From Dactylorhiza incarnata (taxonomy: Eukaryota; Streptophyta; Magnoliopsida; Asparagales; Orchidaceae), in assembly GCA_033032865.1 (NCBI GenBank), contig JAWHQI010000099.1, forward strand, positions 4,639,501 through 4,703,500: a stretch of 64,000 bases of DNA, given 5' to 3'. A model generated the notes under the pieces. That model worked only from the letters and a program-made list of their open reading frames with translations. It had not been told where the DNA came from and made no database searches. Shown piece after piece: positions 47,065-59,018 of this stretch (its first letter is position 1; each line of letters starts with the position of its first letter). The position numbers were made by a program, and so were the translations under genes.

Positions 47065-48461
47065 GAACTATACACATTTGAGTGCGGACAACATAGCGGA
47101 CATCTTCACAAAGGCGCTGGCAAAGGGGTCGTTCACACGGCTAAGGAGCCTACTGGGGCTGGTTTCAACTTCCCACTTCAAGGGGGAGTGTTGAAATTGT
47201 TGAAGTGGAAGTTTGGAGACTTTTGGACCTGGGCGGTCTGGGAGGAGGTCGGGCGGTCTGGCGTGACCGCACGACTTGGCGGTCTGTCTCTGCGGTGTGG
47301 CTTGTCTAAGCCTAGCTGCGGTCTCTTGGCTTGATCGCTGGTATGGGTCCAAGGAAGCTGAAGGTGGAGGCCGCGCGGTCTATCTGTGACCGCGTGGCGG
47401 GCTATTCGTCTTCAGGTGTGCGCGGTCTATGTGTGACCGCGTGGCGGGCTGTCTTCTTCAAGGCTGTGGCGGTCTAGTGTGACCGCACAGCTTGTTCCAG
47501 GTGTTCATCAGAATGCGGTCTGGTGGTTGACCGGGCTTTCTGGTGGTGTTCGCGGACTAAGGATCTTAGTCGCACGGTCTCAGGTTGCGGTCTCAGGAGG
47601 AGACTGGTATGCAAGCTGGACGGAGTTCGCGGTCTCAGGTGGAGACCGGCATGCGGACAGGAGTTCGCGGTCTGTTGGCAAACTGGCTGTGTTCGTGGTC
47701 TCGGGCGAACACAGGGGGTGAACAGCTTCGGGCGGTCTGGCGATCTCTCTTGGAGTCGCGATCTTCTGTGAGAGTGGCGGTCTCTCATAGTTGATGTTGA
47801 AGCTGGCGAGTTCACCAAAATGAAGCAGGAGTACTGTTGCTGATCGCGTGGTGTGACCGGTCAGGTCGCGCGGTCTGGAGGGTGGTGATCCTATCTCATA
47901 GGGTGGTGACTGGATCAGGTCTCACGCCTATAAATAGGACCCATCGGCAGCAATAATTAAGACACACCAAGTGTAAGCCAAGTTCTCTTCTTTCCTGCGG
48001 TCTCTATTTGTCTGACCGGGCGGTCTGCTGATTGAACTCTTCTTGTGCAGCTTCTGTGGATAGTGTGGGCAGCAACGATCACCTCTTCCTCTGAAAGTGT
48101 TCGGGCGGTCTGCGGCTTGGAGTTGTGGTGCTGGAGTTCGGGAGAATCAGGAGTTCGGAAGAAGGAGTGCGGTTTGGTAGTGTTCTGTGATTGGCAGGTC
48201 GCTGTGGTCTGGCAGCTTGCTCAAGTCACAGGGAGGTCGCTCCGTCTGAGCGGTCTCAAGTTATCTTCAACTTTGTAATTTTCTCTTTGGTGTTTGTGCT
48301 GGCGAAATCATGTCTCGCCAAGCATGCCTTGCCCTGAAATTGAAGTATTGCTATCAATAAAGATTTCTTATTTGCCTCCATTTGCTTCTGGTTGTTTTTG
48401 GCTTGTGAACTTTAAGTTGACTAACTCCTGCTCGCTTCATAAAGATTCGAAAAATTTCACA
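47065..48461 (+). mobile_element. 5'-truncated copia element: RNase H end plus 3' LTR
   Basis: Positions ~47085-47182 encode the RNase H C-terminus (IADIFTKALAKGSF, then SHFKGEC and stop), the same family as the minus-strand element at 57752-64000. The tract AAGGGGGAG precedes the LTR 47189-48461. A TATA box is at 47929-47936 and CAATAAA at ~48352. By eye about two dozen GACCGC/GCGGTC words fill 47210-48265. Confidence 0.85.
47189..48461 (+). repeat. 3' LTR of the truncated copia element
   Basis: It begins TGTTGAAATTGTTGAAG, as the other LTRs of the family do on the minus strand, and ends AAAATTTCACA. TGAGG follows and could be one half of a target duplication whose other half is lost. Confidence 0.85.
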
Positions 48462-49673
48462 TGAGGTCCCTGGAGGTGAATAGTCGGCCCTTGAAAGCAT
48501 CCGACATGGGCCTGATGGAGACCATGTCCTCGAACCACTGCAAGTGCTGGATAGGGTCATCCTTATCGGTGTAGTATGACATCTCTGGCCCCCTGAACCT
48601 TTCTGGGAGTGGTGCCGAGAGAACCTACTCACAGAAAGGTCTTCCTCCACCCATCGCTCTCGCCTGTTCGACCCTTCCCATGAGGTACCTGACTTGATGT
48701 GCACTCACCGGGTTATCACTCATCGGGACGGCACTTGCTTGGATATCACTCGCCTGGCCGGCACTCGCTGGGTTGGAGAAGAGCTCCCGCCCAGCGAGTT
48801 CTGGCCCTGGCGCCTCGGCGGCTGCATCCCTGCCTGCCCTCTCCGCCGGGGCATTCTAGCCAACTCTTGATGGTGGAACCTCCTGGGATGCTGGGGCTAC
48901 AAAACTGCCCTGCACCGATGCGAATGCAAAAAGGATGGTCTCGAGCACCTCCCTTCAGAGATCTGCCAGCATCTCCACTATCACCACAGCCACTGGCGGC
49001 TGCGAGTGGCCTGGGTCAGATCCATCTCCTTCATCTCCAGCCATGGATCTCAGCTTGAGATTTTCTGTAATGGTCACTCTCTATGCTCACTGCACCATAA
49101 TGTTGAAACTAGAACTTAGACTCTTGTAGAGTACGCGGTCCCAAAAAAGGGGTGACCTCACACATACTTATCTCAAGGGAGAGCGCTAGAGTGAAAGCTT
49201 AGGGAACTAGGAACAGGACCGATGGCTCAGCGAGGAGGTCCCACCACACACCTGTAAGATCTTAGAGCACTTCCCCACCCAAGCCAATGTGAAGCTTGGG
49301 CACCTTCAGAGGCACTCTTCCCCAACCAAAGAAACATAGGGAGAGAGTGGTCAAAAGTGAAGTCCTCCTACAAGGTGCCCCCTGGTCCTATTTATTGATT
49401 TCTGAGCTTGGTCTGCCAATAACCAGATTCTGGCCTAAGATATTACAAAAATGCCCCCAGGTTTGGCCTGCTAACAGCCAAATCCCGATGTTCTGAGAAG
49501 TTATACGCAGTCCATCGGGGCATCCTAGTAAATTTGTCCCTTCTAGAGCTGGGCGAGTGGGGGCAGGCCGCCTACAAAGTGAGCATGCATGGGTATTTTG
49601 AGTATATCTCCATAAATACACCATGTCTGCAAGTGAAATTTGGAACATATGTGATTCATAATGGAACACAACA
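48462..49673 (-). mobile_element. Gypsy (Tat-like) gag fragment and 5' LTR
   Basis: The LTR 49101-49673 ends GTTTCAACA on the minus strand and is followed by TTATGGTGCAGTGAGC, the same leader as beside the copy at 46190. Gag remnants run from 49090 to 48462 in broken frames. The copia 3' LTR abuts the point where the gag core starts, so the copia element inserted in this gag. Confidence 0.7.
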
Positions 49674-52600
49674 CCCACCCAAAAACCAGAATTTTTGGAG
49701 AAACTTTTTCTAAGGTTATAGAAATAATTTAATTAATCATGCATGTCATGATTATTGGGTTATATGAACCAAAATCCAACCAAATCTTCAGTGGAAGGTT
49801 CATTAGGTCATGTTAGCTCCCTGGATAAAATTTGGGGCCATTTACACCAATGCATGTGGAGTTGTCCACATGCAAGTGAAATCTAGTATGATTAAATTTT
49901 AATATGTGACAGGGAGAATTTTGTGAATTCTCCCAAACTCCTTGAGAAATAGGTCTGAAATTTTATACAGAGGTGGGTTAAACCTATTTTTGGAATTTAT
50001 TTTACCATAGTTTCATTTATTATTTCATAAAGCATGAATAGGTAATATTCATGGTTTGATGATAAATAGTGACCCCAAAATGTGTTAGATGATACTAAGG
50101 GTCAAAATACATCTCTGGCAGAGATTTGAAGTCAATTGACTTGGTGCATGTGTGGAAAATTTACATGTAAGTTCATGTAGAAGGGGACGGTGTGCTATTA
50201 GCACAAAAACCTTTTCTTGAGTACTCAATTAAATTTGGTTTTTGCATGCAATAAATAATTTGCACATGCATATGATATGAGGAAATGCAATTTGTTTGGG
50301 AATTTGGGAATTTTTGGAACAAAAATTCTCTAAGTTTTAGTTAAGGTATAAATACTATAAATGTTAATTAATGAAATTTTTTGGAATAAAACCTTAGGGA
50401 AAAATATGAAATTTTGGCATATGATCTTATGTGATGAAATAAACCTCTGGGAATTTTGTTAAGTTTATTTATTAAGAAGAAACCATACTTCCTTCACAAT
50501 GTAGAACTTGGAATTATAACTTGAGAAATTTATATCTTGGATTATTGACACTAAAATGCTGTAGAAATTTATACATAGACTTTTCATAGCAATATGAACT
50601 TCTGGAAATTATATTAGATTTATTTATTAAGAAGACATAATACTTCCTTCACAATGTAGAACTTAGAGTTATAACTTGAGAAATTTATATCTTCAATTAT
50701 TGACACTAAAATGCTATAGAAAATTGTACATAGACTTTTGATAACAATATGAACTTCTGGAAATTATATTACATTTATTTATTAAGAAGACATAATACTT
50801 CCATCACAATGTAGAACTTGGAGTTATAACTTGAGAAATTCATAACTTGAATAATTGACACTAGAATGCTGCAGAAACCTGTACACAGACTTTTGATAGA
50901 AATATGAACTTCTGGAAATTTTATTAGATTAATTTATTGAGAAGACATAATACTTCCTCACAATGTAGAACCTGGAGTTATAATTTGAGAAATTAATATC
51001 TTGAATTATTGACCCTGGAATGCTGTAGAAATTTGTACATAGACTTTTGATGGCAATATGAACTTCTGGAAATTTTATTAAGTTTATTTATTGAGAATAC
51101 ATAATACTTCCTTCACAATGTAGAACTTGGGGTTATAACTTGAGAAATTTATATCTTCAATTATTGACACTGGAATGTCGTAGAAATTTATACATAGAAT
51201 TTTTATGGAAATAGGAACTTCTGGAAATTTTATTAGGTTTATTTATTGAGAAGACATAATACTTCCTTCACAATGTAGAACTTGGAGTTATAACTTGAGA
51301 AATTTATATCTTGAATTATTGACACGGAAATGCTTTAGAAATTTGTACACAGACTTTTGATGGAAATATGAACTTCTGGAAATTTTAGTAGATTTATTTA
51401 TTGAGAAGACATAATACTTCCTTCACAATGTAGAACTTGAAGTTATAACTTGAGAAATTTATATCTTGAATTATTGGCACTGAAATGCTGTAGAAATTTG
51501 TACATCGACTTTTGATAGCAAAAAGAACTTCTGGAAATTATATTAGATTTGTTTATTGGGAAGACATAATACTTCCTTCACAATGCAGAACTTGGAGTTA
51601 TAACTTGAGAAATTCATATCTTCAATTATTGACACTGGAATGCTTTCGAAATATGTACATAGAATTTTGATAACAATTTGAACTTCTTGGAATTTTATTA
51701 GATTTATTTATTGAGAAGACATAATATTTCCTTCACAATGTAGAACTTGGAGTTATAACCTGAGAAATTTATATCTTGAATTATTGACACTGGAATGCTA
51801 TAGAAATTTGTACATAAACTTTTGATGGCAATATGAACTTCTAGAAATTTTATTTATGTTTTTTATTGAGAAGACATAATACTTCCTTCACAGTGTAGAA
51901 CTTGAAGTTATAACTTGAGAAATTTATATCTTAAATTATTGACACTGGAATGCTGTAGAAATGTGTACATAAACTTTTGATTGAAATAAGAACTTCTAGA
52001 AATTTTATTAGATTTATTTATTGAGAAGACATAATACTTCCTTCACAATGTAGAACTTGGAGTTATAAATTGAGAAATTTATATCTTGAATTATTTACAC
52101 TAGAATGGTATAGAAATTTGTACACAGACTTTTGATCTCAACATGAATCTCTTGAAATTTTGTAAGATTTATTTACTAAGAAGACACTGTACTTCTTTCA
52201 CAAAGTAGAACCTTGAATTATAACATGAAAATTGTTATTTTGAATTATGGTCGCTGGAATGTTATAGAAACTTGCGTATAGTCTTTTGATATCATTATGA
52301 ACATCTAGAAATTTTCTTGGAATTATTAGCATGCGACAAAGGCTCCCTCATGTTCAAATCTAGTCTCACTAGGTTTATAAGAATTAATTATATAGGCCCA
52401 AATACGTGTGCTCGGTGAAACAAAATTAGAAATCTGAATATGGGTAACCCTATAACTCCTGGAACTAGAATCGACTCATTCTTAATTAGAATTCATATAG
52501 TCACCCTTTTAGGACATGTGGGTTTGATTAAAGATCGTCGGACAACGAATAGTAAAAACTAAAATGTTAAATTTAGACCCCTCCCTCCTGGTCACCACCC

Positions 52601-53200
52601 CCAGAGGTGCTAACCACTTTGGTATTTGCATATGCATAGCTGAACAATGAGCTAACCAGTAGTTGAATACACTAGGAGTGGAGGTTGGGGTGTGATTAGT
52701 AAAATTATGAAATCGGGATTTGGTAACTCAAGCTATGTTTTAAAGGGGGGAGGTCTACAGTAACTAGAACCCTAGTTAATACTAGGTCTTGGAACTTATA
52801 GATCATGTTTAAGAAAGTTCGGGAGAGATAGTCCACTACTAAAGCAAGGAATGGACTGGTGCTCAATTGAGCTCCGTCGCTTCCCTGTCCATGTAGTTGA
52901 AAACACCCTTATAACACAGCATAACATGAGAGGTACTACAATAAAATAATGGGTAGTCACCAATAAGAGTAAATATCCTGGAAAGGGGGATTTGGGCTTC
53001 AGCCACCATCGCATTCCCTTGTACCGCTAAGAGCCCTTCACTGGGTAGACCTCAGGAAGTCTAGGATTCACCCTAAACTTCTAAGTATAACTAAACGATA
53101 GTCAAGAGTAGTATGTAGGAGAACTCGATAAGTAAACCTCGCCCCAAATTTAGGACGGAATGATACAAGGACTAGATAGTCCTGCGAGCGGTAAGCTCGG
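49674..53200. mobile_element. Satellite-bearing unidentified element, copy 2
   Basis: The left 780 bp is AT-rich and unmatched, then 12 monomers of the 155-bp array follow. Sequence homologous to 36240-36990 comes next. It is cut by the gypsy LTR at 53201 (flank CTCGG) inside the first CTGCGAGCGGTA unit. There is no coding region I can recognise. Confidence 0.6.
50455..52290 (+). repeat. 155-bp satellite array, 12 monomers
   Basis: The phrase CTTCCTTCACAATG starts at 50488, 50643, 50798, 50953, 51107, 51262, 51417, 51572, 51727, 51882, 52037 and 52192. All steps are 155 bp but one, which is 154. Monomers differ by scattered substitutions, mainly not by length. Confidence 0.95.
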
Positions 53201-54997
53201 TGATGAGTCCCATTTATATAGTGATTTTTGGACTCATCTGGGCTTGTTTTCTTGCATTTGCACTACACTTTCAGTCCTGTGTTGCTTATATTCTACTCGT
53301 TCACGCTTTCACTTTAAGTGCTATGTTTTGACCCTTTGTGGTGTGTGATGAGTAATTTATTTACTCATCTTTTAGTTTAGGTTTATTATGTTTTTAATAT
53401 AAAATTATGTTATTTATAGGAATTTTATCATGTAAATCCTTCCATTGTTTATTTCATAAGCTAACTTAAGTTTATTATGTGTTTTCAGGTTTTCTGGGCT
53501 GTTTCGTGCAAAAAGTTAAATTACACGCCCCAGGTCACGGGCGTGACCCATGGGCGTGTAACCTATGAAGTGTTCCAGACCTGTTTTCGCCACTCCGGAG
53601 TCATTCCGTGAAGAAATTGCCAAGTACACGCCCCAGGTCATGGGCGTGACCAAGGGCGTGACCAAATATCACGGCCGTGACCTGCCGCAAGCATCCAGAA
53701 TCAGCTGCCACATCAATTAAAATTACACGCCTACGGTCACGGGCATGACAGTCAGTCACGGGCGTGACATTTTGATGGTGCGTCCCCTCCGACACTCCTT
53801 GATGATGATGACCCGGCTGCCGAGGCGCTGCGCCACAAAAATCTGAGGTGCCATGCTGATGCTGATGGAAGACCGCGTTATAATCTCCGCCCGCGGCGTG
53901 CCAAAACTGCCATGAAAAATTAGACTTTTATTCATGCACTTTTATTTTATATTAATAAATATAAAATTATTTCATGCTAGATGATAATTTTATATTTATT
54001 AAAATGGTTGTAATTTTTAATTTGAACTCTTAATTTCATTTTGGTGTGTATTTAACCATACGGATGGATGAGGTTTCATCTCCATCATAGATGGTTATGA
54101 TTTTGTGTAAACTCCTATTTAAAGGGGTCTTTATGAAGGAATAAGGACATTGAAGATTAAAACCCTAAAACTCTCCCCTAGAGAATTTCGGCCAAGCTTG
54201 GGCTTCCTCCTTGCCGCCGCCCCCCTCTTAGTGTGACTCCAAGGCCGCCTCCCTCCATCCTCTTCGGTGCGACTCCGGCGAGACTTCCGCGGTGCGACTC
54301 CAAGGAAGAAAGGGTGCTTCTCCATTCGGTGAGACGCCGGTGGAATCGTGGAGGGAGAGATTCTCCCACATCTATCTTGTGTGTTCATCTTCTTGGTTGG
54401 GTAACCTCTCCCTTTGCTAGTGATTCTTTCTACGCTTTAGTTTATGGAGGTTTTGTCGAATGGTTTTATCCGGGATCTTAATATTTTCTCTTGCAAAATC
54501 TGAAACTTAAGTGTTGTCATTGACCCTCTTGTTGTTCGGATCTGGAAGATCCGGTGCGGGAGCGAAACTCGGCCTAGCCTTGATTTGCTCTCCAAGATTG
54601 GCGCACTTAGCATTAACAAGGGAGTTAATCTCAACTAAAGCTTTATCGCCGCTTGAATGTTCACCGCCACTCCAAAATATTGCCGCTGCATTTTGAAATG
54701 AAACGATTGATGGAATTGATGCTTGTGTAGGTGCAGTGAGTTGTGTGCTTGTTGGAGAGGTGGGTCTTAAGGATGTTGTATCGAGTCCGGCTTACAGTGA
54801 TTTGTGTGCTTGTTGGAGAGGTAGGTCCTAAGGACGTTGTATCGAGTCCCGCATCTTTTTTCTTCATCGGATTTGGGAGCCAACCGACCCCTTTTCGTTC
54901 GCTTTTGGTCGGAGCTGTCCTATGTTATTTTTATTTCTGTGATGAATGTTTTTTTTCGCTAGCGTAACGTCCACGTCGTCACGGTACCCCTACATCA
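53201..54997 (+). repeat. 5' LTR of the gypsy element
   Basis: The 1797-bp LTR contains a cluster of GTCACGGGCGTGAC-type palindromes (53521-53770), including a nested inverted repeat at 53521-53561. A TATTTAAAG box follows near 54113. It has a direct repeat of CTTGTTGGAGAGGT...GTATCGAGTCC (54749-54783 and 54810-54849). It ends CATCA at 54997. Confidence 0.85.
53521..53561 (+). promoter_or_regulatory. Nested inverted repeat in the gypsy LTR
   Basis: TTACACGCCC (53521-53530) pairs with GGGCGTGTAA (53552-53561). Inside it GGTCACG (53533-53539) pairs with CGTGACC (53542-53548) around a GG loop. In all 17 bp of stem can form. Confidence 0.85.
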
Positions 54998-55000
54998 ATT

Positions 55001-55013
55001 TGGTATCAAAGCC
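55001..55013 (+). other. Primer-binding site of the gypsy element
   Basis: TGGTATCAAAGCC starts 3 nt after the LTR and differs at one base from the initiator tRNA-Met complement TGGTATCAGAGCC. Confidence 0.8.
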
Positions 55014-55435
55014 GATCGTTTCAACTCCCACGTTGCAAACATCCTCGCTGCGATCCTTGTTGGTCGTTCTAATCAATAGGAAAATCTGAAAAATTTCGGA
55101 TTGGTCTGCGTTTAGTAAAATCTCATATATTCAAACCTTGCCAAAAAAATCTGAAACTTTTTCTGTAGCTTCCTACACATATTTCCAGCAACATTAAAAC
55201 TGAAACTTTTTCGATTCGTCCTCGTTAGGTCGACTTGAAAATTGGAAGCGTCGTAATTCTCTCTAGGTGGTGTGCGAATAGCGGTCTGAAATCCGAAATT
55301 TTTGATAAAATTCAAAAAAAAAAAAAATTTAACGATCTACGTATTACGCACATTTGGAATCTATAAAAATATACTATGTTCAATCTAACCACAGCCATAG
55401 GAAAATCGTCTTTCCAAAATTTCTCTTGAACCTGA

Positions 55436-56596
55436 ATGCGAACTAGGCTAGGCACGGAGTACACGACACCGTCTACGTCTAGGATGGCTGCGAATCAGCA
55501 CAATGATCCCAACACCGAGGCCATAGCAGGTTTACGTACTGAAATGACTGAGCTTAGGACGATGTTAGAACAAATCTTACGAAATCAAGGAGGACCGCCA
55601 CCACCACCCGGTGATGTTGAGCGGCCCAACCAGCACCAACCGGTCACTGATTCGGATTCTGATGGGGACCATCCCCGAGTTCCCCCTCGAGAACGTCGCC
55701 CCGAGCGTGGTTTCGATATCACTAGAGCCATCAAGATTGATGCCCCCACCTACGATGGCATGGGAGACCCCCAGGTCTTCCTTAGCTGGGTAGTTGACAT
55801 GGAATGTTACTACCAGTGGCACAATCTCACAGATCTCAAAAAGGTCCAAGTCGCCCGCATGAAATTGACAGATCGTGCAAAAACCTTTTGGCTGAATGAG
55901 GAAAGGAGGTTGGGAGCCGGACAGGAAGTCCCACCTATCGGATGGGCGGTGATGAAGAATTTGCTCACCGACCAATACGTTCCCGCGTACCACCGAACAC
56001 AGATGTTTGATGAACTAGGCACCCTGCGGCAAGGTTCAAAGTCGGTGGCCGAGTATATGGGAGAGTTGAAAGACCATATGGTGCATTGCGAGCTTAGGGA
56101 ACCCCCATAGGTCACATTATCCAGGTTTCGTAAGGAACTTCAACCCGATATCCAGCGGAAGCTCTTGCGCTATGGGCACACAGATCTGAACACGACTTTC
56201 AATGCCGCACTAGACATTGAAAAACACTTAGCCGCCAAGGCTCACTCCCGTTATTCCCACACGAGGAATAAGACCACCGTTGGAGCGTCTTCTTCCACCT
56301 ATCCGGACAAGGGAAGGTTTAGAACCACCGAGTCTAAGTCCGCCGTGATCACCGCTAGGAACACTAGGAACCCCACGAGCGAGCGTGTACCCATTGGGAA
56401 AGTTAGCAAGGCCAATACCACTTGTTATTCTTGCGGTGTTCATGGCCACTATGCCTTTGAATGCCCAACTAAGACTAAGGCCGTTGCCCTCTCAGACATG
56501 GCCGCCGATTCTACTGACTATGTGTATGAGGCCGTCGAGGAGAGCGACCACGAAGGAGTCCCATGCGATTTGGAAGACGATCCCCCCTCATGGTGA
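55436..56596 (+). pseudogene. Gag with zinc knuckle (broken)
   Basis: 55436-56110 holds the gag core (PTYDGMGDPQVFLSWVVDME, then RMKLTDRAKTFWL and SVAEYMGELKDH). The usual start is the second Met, at 55484. A TAG at 56108 interrupts, but the same frame continues (SRFRKELQPDIQRKLL) through 56165-56596. The zinc knuckle CYSCGVHGHYAFEC lies near 56423-56464. The frame ends at 56596. Confidence 0.85.
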
Positions 56597-57751
56597 TGCG
56601 TTGTATTCTGACCAATCCACGTCCGCTAGATGACTGGAGGAGGACGAGTATCTTCTCTCTGATCTTTAAGAGTGGTGACAAGCTGTGCAAGCTCATTATA
56701 GATAGCGGTAGATGTGTGAATGTTATCTCTGAGAACGCTGTTAAACGTATGAATCTGACCACGGAACAACACCCCACACCCTACCAGGTAGCTTAGATTA
56801 GCAAGGTTACCATCCCGGTTAGCAAGCGTTGCATGGTCCCTCTTGCCTTTAAATCTTACACGGATGAGGTCTGGTGTGATGTCCTCCCCATGGACGCGTG
56901 CCACGTGTTATTAGGCCGCCCTTGGCTTTATGACCGTGACGTCACACATTTCGGTCGAGCCAATACTTATGAATTCAAATTCAATGGTAAGACCATCACT
57001 TTGAGACCGACCGTTCCGAAGGAGCCGGTAGCTTTGGCTAAGGACACTACCGTCCCGGCCGAGAGGAAGGCATTGAGCCTAGTTGGTAGGAGAGAGTTTG
57101 TGAGAGATCCTTTTCTTGAGGGAGTTATGTACGTTTTAGTTCTTATGGGTGCGAAGGGTGAATCGGAAGCGTTGAATGAGTTGCCTAGGGAGTTACGAGC
57201 ACTTTTGGACGAATATAAGGACGTGTACCCAGACGAGTTGCCTTCTGTGTTACCTCCATTGAGGAACATACAGCATGCGATAGATCTCATTCCGGGTTCG
57301 TCCCTGCCAAACCAACCCCACTATAGGCTTCATCCCGCGGCCCACAAAGAGCTGCAGACTCAAATCGAGGATTTGATGAAAAAAGGATTCATCAGGACTA
57401 GCATGAGTCCTTGTGCGGTGGCAGCCCTTCTTGCCCCCATGAAGGATGGTACGTGGCGTATGTGTGTTGATAGCCGCGCTATCAACAAAATCACCATCAA
57501 GTACCGATTTCCTATACCGCGCTTAGATGACCTTCTCGATGTCTTGTCTGGCGCCACGATATTTTCTAAGTTAGATTTACGAAGCGGTTATCACCAGATA
57601 AGGATCCGCGAGGGAGATGAGTGGAAGACGGTGTTTAAGTCTAAGGACGGGTTATACGAGTGGCTTGTGATGCCCTTCGGGCTATCCAATGCCCCCAGCA
57701 CATTCTCCCGGATGATGACGCATGTCTTTCAGCCATTCATGGGGAAGTTCG
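56563..57751 (+). pseudogene. Protease and RT, truncated by a copia insertion
   Basis: The frame covering 56563-56796 holds the protease core (LIIDSGRCVNVIS; the residue after DSG is Arg where Ala, Ser or Cys is usual) and stops at a TAG. 56833-57751 continues with [14 protein letters not shown] and then RT ([37 protein letters not shown]). It is cut 5' of the YxDD active site by the copia LTR at 57752. Residues read after 57751 belong to that LTR. Confidence 0.88.
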
Positions 57752-59018
57752 TGTTAAAATTTTTGAAAGACCGTTTAGGAGTAAGTAGGAGTTGTATCAA
57801 CAAGAGTTATAGCCAAACAACCACAATGCCAAAAACAGCAACACAAGAAATCTTTATTGAAACAGAACTGCTTTACAATGAGAGGTATATATGGCGAGAC
57901 ATGATTCATAAGAATCAAGGAGATGAGAAGAACAAACACACCAAAACTGAAACTGGCGGTCTGCCAAAGCAGAGACCGCACGGACCGCAAAAAGGCTCAG
58001 GCCGCCCGGCTTGCTTTGTTGTACTCCCAGACCGCTTGCACAGTCAGACCGCAGAAACAACTTGAGATCGCGCGAACAAAAGCAGACAAGCTGCACTGCC
58101 AGACCGCAATCCCAGACCGCACGAACTGAAGCTTATTGGAACAAAGAACTGAAGCTGTCGCCAGACCGCAACTCAGACCGCCTAACCGCTGAAGGTCGCC
58201 TGATCACTGAGTCCGCTGCGAACAGTACAAGAATACAATAAACCAGTTCGCTGATAGACCGTAGACGAACTGTTTATTCAAGCCGCCGAAAATCACCAAG
58301 GAAGGAGACCGCAACCTGCTGACCGCAAACCTGCGAACACAACAACCGGTTAGCTCACTTCCGAGACCGCGACTTCAAACTTGAGTCCGCAAGAAACAAT
58401 CCGGGCTCTTGTTCTTACAATTCTTGTTAGGAATGACGGGCCCTGCACCCCTATTTATAGGTGGATAGACGGATGTCGTCACCGCACAAACAGGGATACA
58501 ATAACCGCCCATCAGATCGCCAGCGACCTCATAAGATAGACCGCGCGGACACAGCACTTGGACGAGATCCAGCACAAGTCCGCAAGACAGCAGCAGTCCG
58601 TGCACAAGCCGCGCGGACACAACACTTGGACAAGATCCAGCCCAAGTCAACAAGACAGCAGCAGTCTGCGCACAAGCCGCGCGGACACAGCGACCACCCT
58701 TCTTGAGATCGCGTACGCAGGGACAAACATCTAGCCGACATGAACCAAGTCGCCAAAACAGCCCAAACAAGCCGCCCGGTCTCTGTGGACAACCAAGAAC
58801 AGGCCGCCCAGAACAAGACCGGAAGAACTCGGAACAGGTCGCCATAACCAACGACCAAACCAAGAAGCAAACTGGCTGATCACAGCAGATCGCCAGAAGA
58901 GCAGGGAGAGATCGCAAAACCAAACCGCCAGAGCACCAGCGCAGACCGCTTGGTCTCTGCGGTCTCCAGCCTTCAGTCCGGCTGGACTCCCTTCCACTTC
59001 ACTTCAACAATTTCAACA
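57752..59018 (-). repeat. 3' LTR of the copia element
   Basis: The 1267-bp LTR runs TGTTGAAATTG to TTTTAACA on the minus strand. A TATA box is at 58452-58459 (minus strand). By eye about fifteen GACCGC/GCGGTC words and several GATCGC variants are spread on both sides of it. Confidence 0.93.

Larger units (their letters stand above)
53201..57751 (+). mobile_element. Ty3/gypsy element, 5' half
   Basis: A 5' LTR (TGATG...CATCA), a tRNA-Met-like primer-binding site, gag with zinc knuckle, protease and RT follow in gypsy order. At 57751 the RT is interrupted by a copia LTR. The rest should lie beyond the window. The RT wording ([31 protein letters not shown]) is chromovirus-like. Confidence 0.88.

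Noticed and set aside
54131..54388. Short Arg/Ser-rich ORFs in the gypsy LTR
   Set aside because: They are overlapping frames on both strands in a GC-rich patch of the LTR, with no support.
57752..58065. C-terminal extension of the gypsy RT frame
   Set aside because: The sequence after 57751 is the copia LTR. The open frame across the junction is chance, and the same residues recur at 63148-63504.
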